Assembly (NCBI GenBank): GCA_002286855.1 | Contig: NRSV01000018.1 | Location: 325,100-389,099, forward strand | Length of the DNA: 64,000 nt | Origin: Bipolaris cookei | Taxonomy: Eukaryota > Ascomycota > Dothideomycetes > Pleosporales > Pleosporaceae | Direction of reading: 5' to 3' | Shown here: in pieces, positions 30,259 through 41,004 of the stretch | How positions within the stretch are numbered: position 1 is the stretch's first letter | How the letters are laid out: every line of letters begins with the position of its first letter | The notes under the pieces: generated by a model | Told to the model about the DNA's origin: nothing | Database searches by the model: none | What the model saw: only the letters and a program-made list of their open reading frames with translations | Position numbers and translations under genes: made by a program

Positions 30259-32077
30259 ATGCTCGATACCAGCCACTATTACACAGACGACGACGCGGTT
30301 TTGCACTCCCCGGGTCTGAAGGCAGTCATTGTAAAGACAACACCATCTCCATCTCCACCACCCATTGGCACTTTGATGTTTGACCCCCCAACACTTCAGC
30401 AGAGCCACGACTCTGCTTCTCCAGACCAAAAGGCCCGCCATTCACACAGGCCCCGACCACGCCCTACCCAGGGTGATATGGTCCTGCTCCGGGAGATGAA
30501 TCCGAACAGGCCGGACATTGCCCTGCAAGCAAGCGAACAGGCTTTAAACTTTGACACCGACTCTGGCAGCGATATGGACGCCGAATCGCCAGCCGCCGCC
30601 ATGGGCCCATCCGACTCGAGCCGTGTCAACTCTGCGTCAGTCCACCTTCAGTCGCTGGCCCTGCAGCACACTGTACAAGAAGCCCGCGGTCCAAAACTTG
30701 ATCCCAAGTCGACAGCTACCCATCGAGATTCGGTACTCGAGGATGATTTCAACCTCAGGCCTCTTCACCTGCTAGCAGACCGACGCGCATCTCAGACATC
30801 CTCTGTACTGGTCGGATCAAATGGAATGCGTCATGACACCAATGGTATGCACCGCTCTTTGTCTGGCAACTCTGCAGCCTCGACCACGTCACTGCAACTA
30901 CCAAATCAGCAACTCGGGGGACTGACAAACGGGGCCTCACTAGAAATCAACGCGGCAACACCTCCAGGCCTTCGACAGTTGACCATTCCACAAACAAGAG
31001 GTTTATCCACAGACACTCTTCCAGCATTACAAGCTCCATCACCCGCACGCGATGGATCGACTACTTCGCCCGTCCAGCAATTGCCTTCGTTCAGGCACAT
31101 GGACGACATTGCACGCTCAGCATCGAGTGATCACGAGGCCAACAGAGTCAACGGCTTCCCCCAACGACAGTCTGTGTCTTCAAGTGGGCAGTCACCAACA
31201 TTCAGGGTGCGACAATTGTCCATTGGCTCGCACTCACCGGCCACGCCCTTTACTTCACTGAGCGCTGCGTCACTAAGCGCCTCTTCGCCAATGAGCGCCA
31301 ACGACTCACTCCAACGTGGTGATTTGTTTTTGAGAACAGCAGGTGGAAGTGTGTTTGGCGATGCCCGAAGACCGTCACACGCCGCGTCAGACTGTGCCCC
31401 GTACAACGCATTGCAATCTACATCGAGCGAGAGTTATCAAAGCTCAGATGGGTTGAGTCCTGCTTCACAACCAACGCCCATTGAGCAACGCCCCCGGCAT
31501 ATGAGCCTGGATGGTGCACTTGCATCGCGAGTGCTGCCGCCTCCAGCGGGCTCTGGCTTGCCACAAAGCATCCCCTCACATGCTACTGGGTCTTTCAAGT
31601 GCGACTACCCAGGTTGCAACGCTGCTCCTTTCCAGACGCAGTACCTTTTGAAGTGAGTATCACGCTGTGTTGGTAATCGTTTACTTTATATGCTGACCAT
31701 AGTAGCTCACATACAAACGTGCATTCGTCAAATCGACCCCATTACTGCCCTGTGAAAAACTGCCCCAGGGGCGAAGGAGGCAAGGGCTTCAAGAGGAAGA
31801 ACGAGATGATACGGCACGGCCTTGTGCACCAGTCTCCAGGCTACGTATGTCCGTTCTGCCCAGACCGCGAACACAAGTATCCCAGGCCGGACAATCTACA
31901 AAGGTATGTTGAGTTGATCAGAAATGGTATGCTAGGCTCATGCATAAATCTAGGCACGTGCGCGTACATCACACCGACAAGGATAAAGACGACCCTCAAC
32001 TCCGCGATGTCCTAGCCCAGCGCCCTGAAGGCGGCAGTCGTGGGCGCAGGAGACGTGTGAGCGACTCGGGTCATTAG
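30259..32077 (+). CDS. C2H2 zinc-finger transcription factor
   Basis: Model: join(30259..31652,31706..31903,31954..32077), 571 residues. The first ATG of the frame is at 30259; the open frame extends upstream only with non-ATG codons. The first 440 residues are Ser/Pro/Gln-rich and probably disordered, as usual for activation or regulatory regions. The C-terminal 130 residues hold the fingers: CDYPGC followed by LLNSHTNVH (split by intron 1), YCPVKNCPRGEGGKGF with MIRHGLVH, and CPFCPDREHKYPRPDNLQRH (split by intron 2) with VRVHH. A basic RGRRRRVSDSGH tail follows. This finger block is familiar from uncharacterised Pezizomycotina regulators. It should bind DNA in the nucleus; targets are unknown. 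The long C-rich leader suggests translational or promoter-level control. Confidence 0.85.
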
Positions 32078-33348
32078 TGTACGTAGGTTTCCAGATACAA
32101 GATGAAGTTTCCCTTTTCAGTCCCACGCCTTTCCTCTATACGACCCAATTCACTTCTTATTGATTTTTTCTTGTATGACCGGCGTGTCTTTTTCTAGCGG
32201 GTTTACTAGTGGGACAAGGGTAAGGGTATACACATGTTTATGAAGCAGGCGAAAGCAGTCACAGGATCTGTCTGGGTTTGGGGATTTTTGATTGTATGTT
32301 ATTGCTTGTTTTAGCGCCGAGGATTGATTCTTGGGAGCTATGTCGATTGTGCTATGGATATCATGTTTGTAATTTTCCAATCCACCAGAGATTTTTATCT
32401 CGCTTTTGCTTAATCTCTAACTCTACAAAGAGAGAGATAAGGTGGATAGGGTTATTTTTTTTCTGGAGTCAAACGAAATGAAAATAAATCTATCTACAAT
32501 CACATGTAGTAATAGAAATTCACCTTTCACATGACAAAAAAGGAAACCAAAAGACATGGGACGGGACGGAACAGGACACGAGATCACAAGATCCCCCCCT
32601 CCTCCAACGAAAAAAAATCACCTCCGAGCCGCCGCTCGATCCACTTGTTCCAGTGTGTTCTTTTGCCATTCTGCTGTTTTTATGTCCCACTCTTTCTATC
32701 GCCGACCTTCTTAACCACGCTAGCTTTCGCGGCTCACTAAGCACGCTACTAGCGCGGCTCTCTCCCTCTTGCGCACAGGCGCACACAAGACGCTGGCTTC
32801 TCAACGAGGAAAGTTTGACGTGGCTCCTTGGGCTGGGCTGGGCTGGGCTGGGCGATGGGGGGCATGGGGGGGGGGCGGGACTTTGGGTAGATGTGGGGCC
32901 TACATTGTGACTTTTCTATTCATCTTCTTTACATTTCTTAAATTGATCTAGGTTTTCGTGGTATAAGTGCAGTAGTACACTCTTTTCTTTTGGTTATATA
33001 TGAGGGGAGGTGTAGTAGTGAGGGCGCGATGGAACCTGTGTTTTGCTCATTGTGAAATCAGCTTTAGCTCCTTGCTTTGTCCAACTGCCGTACGTTAGTA
33101 TGTTATGTAGCAGTGACATACAAACACCCCCTCTATAGGCATAGGTGTAGATGTACCGCTAGCTTGGTGTGTAATAGCACCAGCAGCAAAAATAAAATAA
33201 AATATGACGTCTTTCTACTTAACGCCACGCAACGCTACGCCACGCCTCCAACCCGCGCTACCCTTAACTCTTCCAACCCGCGAATTGCTACAGGAGTATT
33301 GCTGCCGCAACCGGTTTATGTAACCACCTCCCTCTCCCTCCAAACATC

Positions 33349-33368
33349 AGGGGGAGGGGGGGGGGGGC
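33349..33368 (+). repeat. Long G-tract
   Basis: An almost pure G run (GGGGGAGG then twelve or more G) lies in the middle of the spacer. Exact length is prone to sequencing error. Confidence 0.7.
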
Positions 33369-33603
33369 GCTCGCTAGAGTACTTAACCCCACTTACCTTT
33401 CTTCGCACTGGGCAAATCAGGAGATGCGTGAATTTTCGCAACTATCATCGCTCTTGATGCACTAAAATACTCGAATAAAAAAATAGCCGCCTACCAATCC
33501 AAACCCCAACCCCAACCCCCACGCCACGCGTTTAGAAAATGAAAGTACTTACTGTTTTTATATGCTAGAGTTGCTACAGCTTTACCTGTAGCTCAATATC
33601 CTA

Positions 33604-33627
33604 TAAGTTTTTTTTAAAAAAAAAGGG
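33604..33627 (+). repeat. T8-A10-G7 homopolymer block
   Basis: Three homopolymers follow each other directly: T, then A, then G, then GAGAG. Confidence 0.7.
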
Positions 33628-35540
33628 GGGGAGAGATTTATATACTTGCACAATACCACACTTATTGGCTCCATCCACCTCCTTCATCAACTTTACTACT
33701 ACTCTTGCACTGGTGATGTTACTTGTGTACGCGTTTTCTGTTCCGCCAACACCCGGCTCCCGGCGCCACGCACCTTCATGTATAGCTTGTGGGTAAAAAG
33801 AGCCGGAAGAGAGACACACCGCATTCGCTTTTGCGAGCCAAAACGAATGCGGCGCGCGCGGGGGGTGAGTTCCGAGGGTTAGGGTTGGTCGGGCCGATTT
33901 GGGGATGGGGTAAGGGTAGGGGAGGGTTGGAGGTGTACTTGGGACTATCGGAGGTTTTGGGGGTGGATGAGAGGAGGGAAGGGAGAGGGGTTTAGTAAGG
34001 GGGTTGAGTTGGGTTTATCTGCTTGTGTGGTGAGCGAGGTACGTACGTAGGCAAAATACTTGAGTGAATGAGTTTGTGAATTGGGGGATTAGGTCAGCTG
34101 GGGTTATTTGAGATATTCGATTGTCGAGGGAAGTTTCTTGCTGTTATTATCTTTGCATAAGCACAAGAGTAGGTTAATTACCGCTTGTTGTTACTTCATT
34201 GTTGTCAAGCATCTTACGATGCGCTGTTGGTGTGTACTTTGGATAAGCACCAGCCGGACCGATACCATGTGACCCTGTCCCAGCGGAAATGATTTTTCGG
34301 GAGACGGTCAGCACATGGGCGTAGTATAGATACGTACGTAGTGTAATCTACAAAGTTTGGTGGCGACAACTGGATATTTATAAACCCAACCCTGGCGAAA
34401 ATACAGGGCCTTCCACATCTATCTCAATTCTAATTTCGCTTTAATTGATTCTAGAGTTGATTTCACCACAGTGATAAGAAAATAGAGTAAACACATTCCA
34501 CTACACAGACAAAAATACCAATTCATATACCAAGATAAAATTAAGAAAATATCTAGTCTTCCTATCAACCACCTGTCTTACCTTTCAAAGTTTCAACATT
34601 TCTATCACTCCAATCCCAAACCCACCCACCACAAGGCCACTTCCCTCTTCACTCTTGATCAATCCCCGAAACCACCTTTTGTCCGTTCCATTGTCAGAAG
34701 AGAAACTCTAATCTTCATATACGATCTCTAAATCCCGTTCCCATGCAACTCTCGACCACTCCGCACACAAAGCCGACTCACACACGTAATCCCTCGTCAT
34801 TATCTCAAAACAACCACAACTCTTATTCTAAACAAACGAATATTGCGTAAGGTCCCAATAACTAGTCCTATACAACCTAGTAGTAGAAAGGAGAAGACTT
34901 AGCAGTACAAATGAGCAAAACCCCAGAACATCCGGCATTGTCATAATCTTTTCTGGATCCGCATTTGAAACAAGTGGAGGGTAAGGGGTCCAAAAGATGA
35001 AGTTGAGTCTAGCTAGTAAATATCAAGCAAGTCTGATTAAATCTGCTCGTCCGCGACTACTGCCTCAATGGCATGCGCACGAGTGAAGGAGAGGATTCAC
35101 AGGGGTATTCTCTCAGACGTTAATGCAGCGCAATGCCTCTTTCCTGTGCACGGGTACACTATCGATGCGGCGAGAGGAAATTGGGATATTTTCTGCTGGA
35201 GAGCATGGCACAGTACTATATTCAAAGGCTCTTGTGTTTGGTAGTTTGGACTTGGGTGCCAGAAGGGGAAAAGGTGGGTATTTTGGAAGATGAATATGTT
35301 ATTTGGTTATTTAGCTCAAAGAAAGATGCGGTTATAGGAAGAGATGGTATTTTGTCATAATTACATTAAGTCGTACGTATACGTCTCAAGTAACAAGATG
35401 CTATAGAAAAGCAAGGAAAAATGCAATCATGATCGTCTTGCCGCAACTATGCAAGTCCGTCATCTTCCCATCACATCGCCCAAATCTTACTCACAATTTA
35501 CACTTTCAAGGAAAAATAGTGTAAAAAAAAAGAATCATCA

Positions 35541-37381
35541 TCACCTCCGTCCACTCCTGACCTCAAATACATCAACCTCCCTCTCCACCAACCCCAAACT
35601 CTTCCTCCTCGCCCCCTTCCCCGAAACCACACTCGCACTCCTCCTACTCCTACTCCCCCTCGACGCTACACCCCCACCATACCCCACGCCACTATCTCTC
35701 TTCCCCGCAACCATAATCTGCTCAATAACCTCCACAATATCCTCTTCATGCTTAAGCTCACTAACCTCATGCTCATCAGAAAGATGTTTAACTAGCGCCT
35801 TGACATCGCCACAGATGGTGTCAGAATCCGAGTATTTGGAGCAAATGACACAGCAGTACTGTGCGTCGGGACCATCGCGGTGGCATTTTACTACGAAGCG
35901 GTTTTGGACTTGGAAGGTGCGTTCGGTGTCGCCGGCCCATTTTGAGATTTCCCAGGCTTTGCCGGGCGAGAGGTGCAGGGAGCTGGCGCAGTGGGGACAG
36001 CGGGCGTCTTTGGTGGTGAGGAGCGTGGGGTGGAGGGGCTGCGTGGGGTCGCGCTGGAGATCGTAGGCGTATTGGCAGTATAGGTGGCCTGGGTGGGATG
36101 GGCCGGCGGTTGAAGTGCTTTCGATGATGGAAGACTCGGGCTCGACTTTGCTTTGCCAGTCGAGGATTGTCGTGTTGACTGGGCTGTTGATTGGCACGTG
36201 TACAGGTTCATCGTGCTTCACAGTTATGGTGGTAATCGAATTGGGACCGATGGGTGGCTGAGGAAGTACTAGGACCCGCGATGGTGCTTGGGATGCTACG
36301 TGCGAAGGTGCGCGTGTAGGTGTACGCGATCTTTTCGACGATGGAGCTCTTGACGGTGCCTGAGACGGTACCTTGGATGGTGCCTGGGACGGTACTTTGG
36401 ATGGCGCTTGGGAAGGTGCTTTGGATGGTGCTTTGGATGGTGCTTTGGATGATGCCCTGAACGGTGCTTTTGACGGCACTTTTGATGGAGCCTGAGATGC
36501 TGCATGAGATGGTGCTTGGGACGGTGCTATGGCAACCGTCGTCGGTCGCACGCAAGATATCGACTGAGACGGAGTAATAGACGGCGCATAAGAGCTCTGG
36601 TGAGAAGGGACATGTGACGGTGCATGACTGATCGAATGAGACGTTACATGGGAAGCCACATGCGAAGGCGCATGATGCGGGCTCGAACGAGCCGTAGCAA
36701 CTGAATGCATGGACCGTGGTGTAACTGGGCGCTCATCCATCTGCCGGTCCTGCAGTGCAACCAAGACTTCAATCGATCTCGCTGCTGCCGCTCTCGAAGC
36801 CGCGTTAATGTTCGATAGTTGATGAGCCGCCGAGTCTGATGACACAGGTCCATATATGGCAGTGCTCACCAGCACGCTCTGCAGGGCAATGATTTGCCAC
36901 TGGAGCTCCGTCTGCGCAGTCACTAATACGTGTCTCGTTAGCTGACTAGTTGGTCTGCGATACTAGACTTCAAAAGATGTAGCAACGAGATCCAAAACAC
37001 GAATGCGCAGGATGGCACGGTGGAGAAGTGCATACCATCACCTATAGCGAACTCGGTGCCCATTGCGTGATAACCAATTTCAAATTGCCGGACCATTGTA
37101 GCCTTGTCCGTCATAATGGCTTCTTCGCTGCCTAGTCTTTCATCTGAGACATATTCGGCTCTTCTCGAGTAGCTCCTGAGGCTCTGTTCATATTCCCTCT
37201 GCTCTTTCAAAGACAAGCTACGATATAAATCCTTAGTAGCATCAAACACTCCCGAGAGAATGTACACGAGCGATTGCACCACGTTTGCCGGATCAACCGA
37301 GGGATTCTGTCGAGGCTTCAGCATCTAGATATAGACAATGTGTCTCATGACCACGCACCAGGTACTTACAGCAATACCCAT
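35541..37381 (-). CDS. Uncharacterised protein with long APS tetrapeptide repeat and C-terminal Cys/His motif
   Basis: Model: complement(join(35541..36922,37036..37324,37370..37381)), 560 residues. Exon 1 is only four codons (MGIA) ended by GTAAGT, exon 2 carries a conserved-looking helical region (ANVVQSLVYILSGVFDATKDL), and exon 3 the rest. Residues about 175-325 are dominated by degenerate four-residue units such as APSK, APSQ, VPSK and APSH, encoded by 12-bp tandem repeats (about 36360-36520). The C-terminal part has CPHC and a zinc-finger-like YCCVICSKYSDSDTICG with VKHLSDEHE, then a basic tail. The motif resembles a C2H2 finger but the family is unknown to me. Scaffold or DNA-related roles are only guesses. 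An exon of four codons is unusual but both splice sites are good. Confidence 0.75.
36360..36520 (-). repeat. 12-bp coding minisatellite encoding APSx units
   Basis: On the plus strand the unit reads GGTGCTTTGGAT with variation (GGTGCCTGGGAT, GGTACTTTGGAT). As the unit is a multiple of three, all six frames stay open, which creates spurious frames here. Confidence 0.8.
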
Positions 37382-38815
37382 TTTGTCTTGGTAATATATT
37401 ATCAATATCTCGGGCTGTTTACCCCAGATATCGGACCAAATGACTCGTTAAGAAGAGGCAAAAAAAGGGTCTTGATAACTCAAAAGCTTAAACCAACGGA
37501 GCAACGGGAGTTCTTTAGTCTAAGCACACAGATTGACTAAGCAACAAGTCCCGTGTTCACTTGCATGATCATCATTAGCTCCGAAGGGGACAAATTCTCT
37601 ATGCAATCCCTACTGGTCTGAACAGTCTTATGCTGAATGATGGCCGTGTACAGCTGGCAAGGCGCCATTGGTGGCCCCATGCTTTCTTTTTGATTGGCAT
37701 ACCCACAGTCGCGGGCCGCGCCAGGAACGTGCACATTGGGAAATCGACGTCATTTCCAGCCGGAGCATTGCTGTGGGACAGAGGGTAGTGCATAGACCAT
37801 GTGGTGTGATTAACGGTGGATTACTTGTCTGGGACCCGGCGGGTGTAACAAGGGCCGAAAGCGGACATTATCGGGCTGTAGTCAGGTCTTGAATGGGTAA
37901 TGAGGGAGGTGAGTTGCGTCCACAGGCCGAGATGTTGTAGTTATCTCCAGAGTGCTCGCTTTGTGTGGGAGCGGTCAGGGAGTGGCTGCATTTTGCATGT
38001 GACATCATCCTCTTCTGCGATGCACTCAGAAATGTTGTCTTTGGCACCACGTCATTGAGGCGCTTTCACAGTACGTAGCGCAACCAGTAGCTCTAAACTC
38101 GCTAGTCTATTGTAATTGAGGCTTTTGTTTCTAGTGGTGGCTGGTAATCTACTGGGAGAAGGAAATGAGCGACTGCAGACATCGATCGTGGCATGCTGTC
38201 GATCATCTTTGCTAGGGCCCAACTAGTGCGTGCTTTCTTCCACATTCTCGGTTGCGGACACAGAGATGACGGAAGATGTTTAGGCAAACCGTTGGAACGT
38301 TACGTCGATGTCATATGTGCGGGAAATAGAAGAGGTTGGAGAATTATGGATGACTGAAAACAAAGGGAAAATCCATGTAGTAACATTCACACTAGGGCTA
38401 ATTCCAGTATGGGGCAACCAGCATCATGAGGCTACTCACGACGTACATTGAGCTATTTCTCACAACCATCACTAGCTAGTGTGCTCAGCAGCGCCAATGT
38501 TCTGTGAATTTGTTGCACATAATCATATTGACGCCCAAAGAGAAAGCTACTACGAGGCCATACCGCATCTTCTCAATCAAGACAATTGTACCGATTTTCT
38601 ATCCATTGTAGAAATATTCAAATTCTCGCATTATTGCTAAAAGAGAGATGTTCTTTTGTTGAACAAGTGAGCGTGAAGAATGAGTCTGCATCGGTCGCCC
38701 CCGCCCGTAAGTCTACGTGCAATTTCCAATAACATATTAGTACAACTACACTTAACATCGGGTCATTCCACAATTCACCCCCACACTCTCCACGTACTGC
38801 CAGGACCCCGATCTA
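37382..38815. other. Intergenic region
   Basis: About 1.4 kb between the start of the APS-repeat gene and the 3' end of the MFS gene. It contains only short open frames without support; no repeat is recognised. Confidence 0.6.
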
Positions 38816-40573
38816 CTACTCCCCCTCCTCGTCCGCCTCGGGTGCTGCAGCCTTGTTCTCTTCTAAACTCTTCTCCTCGATAAACCACGCCAAAAGTGCA
38901 CTCCCAGCTACAAGCATTATCGCAACCCCCAGTGCCACTCTCATAGCCTTTCCGTAGCACTCTCGTACAATGTTCTTCAGAGCAGGATCTAACGACCTAT
39001 AGTAAGACAATCCTGCTCTTACTCGCTCCGCAATCTCAGCCGCGTTGTCATCGCCCTGCAGTGCACTCTGAAGAGACTTACGCAAGGTCTGATTGAATGC
39101 CGTTGCGCACACTGAGATGCCAAAGACCGAGCCGAGCGAGCGAAACAGGTAAGAACATGCCGTAGCAACTGCCTGGTCTGCATGTGATACGTTTGCGATG
39201 AGTCCAATAAGCGTGGTTGTTACACCAATGCCGATACCGAAAGAACATATGCATGTCCCTACTACTATAAGCGGGATACTTTCTATCAGGATCCCGGAAA
39301 AGAGCAGAATGAGCGAGAGACCAGCCGTGAGTGCTGTATATGCTGAAACTGTGATCCAGTAGTATCTTGCTGTTCGCTTCATGTAGAGGCCACCGAAGAG
39401 CGAGCCCACGACGCTAAAGATAATGGAGGGAACAAGAAGTAGCCCAGCCTGTGAAGCGTCGTAGTCGCTGATAACCTGCCAGTAGAGGGGTATGTAGAAC
39501 TCTGCGGCCATCCAACCCCCCAACGAAAAGAAGTTGCAGAAATAATACGCAGAAAGCGTCCTATTGAGAATAATGTGACTAGGCGCAACCGGATTACTCG
39601 CCACATAATTCTCCAGCAAAACAAACACACCGAAAAACGGTGTCATGGAGAGTCCAGCAATGGCAACCGGGTCCGTCCAAGAAACATTCGATCCGCGATC
39701 CAGTCCAACAAGGAGTCCGAAAACCGCCAGAATCAATATCGCCGCCCCCCCAAAATCAACCTTCTTGACCTTCTCTTTCCAATGCGATTCATCTCGTTCT
39801 GGAAGCTCCAGTACCAGCGCCACAGCCACGATAGCTAAAGCGCACATGGGGCCCTGTGCCAAAAACGCTGCTCTCCACCCAATCCTATCCGCCAGCAACC
39901 CGCCCAGCGGCGCACCGGCAGAAGCACCCACCGCATACACCAGGTTAAGATAACCTTGCCAGGTCCCCCTCTCCCTCAACCTGAGAATATCGCTCATCAA
40001 AACAGTAGTACAAACGCTCATCCCGCCGCCCCCTACCCCCGCAAACACCCGCGCGGCAATAAGCTCTCCGATATTACGCGCTAGCCCGCATCCCACAGAG
40101 CCGATGCCGAATATCAGGTAAGCGGAGAGTAGGCATTGTTTTCGTCCGAAGATGTCACAGAGTTTGCCATAGAGGGGCTGGAAGGCGGAGAGCGTGAGGA
40201 AGTAGCCGGTTGCAATCCAGGAGGTGGAGGAGAGGGCGTGCAGGTCTGTTCCTATAGTTCCATAGGTAGTTACTATGAGGGTTTGGTCTGCGGCTGAGAG
40301 GAAGACCTAAAATACAATTGTTAGCTACGTATATCTTTTTTCTTAGGTGCTCTAGAAATGAGTTCAAGAGCGTTGAGGGCTTACACCGATAGCTAAGGCT
40401 GGGAATATATATTTCATGCGTTTTCTGACTTCTGGGAGTCCCTGGTGCTTGAAAGCATCTCCATGGCTGGCTTGTTGTTCAATGTCTCTTTCATGTTCAG
40501 GATGTGGGTTGCCTAGGAGTGGTGTTGTCTCGCCAAGAGATGCGCCTTGGAGCGAGGAAGCATTCGGTGCCAT
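38816..40573 (-). CDS. MFS transporter, DHA2-type (14 membrane segments expected)
   Basis: Model: complement(join(38816..40306,40385..40573)), 559 residues. Exon 1 encodes a hydrophilic N-terminus with a di-leucine-like ETTPLLG and the start of TM1 (IFPALAIG). The 78-bp intron GTAAGC-TTTTAG joins to VFLSAADQT in frame. The usual DHA signature lies after TM2 (YGKLCDIFGRKQ), and the arginine-containing VFAGVGGGGM, GAPLGGLLADRIGWR and later helices follow. The final residues are acidic. The layout is that of DHA2 drug:H+ antiporters and the related vacuolar basic amino acid permeases. The di-leucine N-terminus fits the vacuolar group, but substrate and membrane are inference. The neighbour genes give no biosynthetic context. 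Confidence 0.85.
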
Positions 40574-41004
40574 TGCGGGGTGTTGTGTGCAGACAACCTC
40601 AAGGCGCGGCCAACTCTAGAATGCGAGAATCAGAACGCGCGTACATATTTTTGTACCTTAGCTAAGTGGATGACTCAGAGCTGTGGGTTCCCGAAGCGAT
40701 ATTCATGCAAGGTGCGCATTCAATCACCGTTTATGTCCGTGAACTGAACTATGATGCGATAGGCAATTTTATTCAACTAATCACGAGAACTCGCGATAAC
40801 GCGTACGCATCACGTCAACAGGCAATTTGGGTAGCAGTTTTTTTTGTGAGAGAGAAAACATCATAACCTAGAGTTTTGCATATCCGATAGAGCAACAACA
40901 CATGAGGAGATAATACATTAAACCGCCATGTCCAGGTCATAACGAAGAAAGCTATCGTCGCCATAGCAACAGCGACATCACGTTGAATATTCGTTTGTAT
41001 GAGC
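40574..41004. other. Promoter of MFS gene / 3' flank of SMC1
   Basis: 431-bp spacer between two genes in the same direction. No site or repeat is recognised. Confidence 0.6.

Larger units (their letters stand above)
32078..35540. other. 3.5-kb gene-free spacer with homopolymer tracts
   Basis: No gene is recognised between two convergent genes. The region contains G-runs near 32863 and 33350, a T8-A10-G7 block near 33608, a CCCCAA triplet repeat near 33505, and G-rich sequence at 33840-34010. The segment from 34430 to 34860 is C-, A- and T-rich, like a leader or untranslated region. A 75-codon frame at 35133 is not convincing. Confidence 0.6.

Noticed and set aside
33505..33525. CCCCAA repeat like a telomere
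   Set aside because: Only three units, not the fungal TTAGGG type, and embedded in normal spacer.
35133..35360. 75-codon plus-strand frame
   Set aside because: Short, isolated, with no promoter or family evidence.
36208..36555. Additional frames over the APS repeat
   Set aside because: A 12-bp repeat keeps all frames open; only one frame joins conserved flanks.
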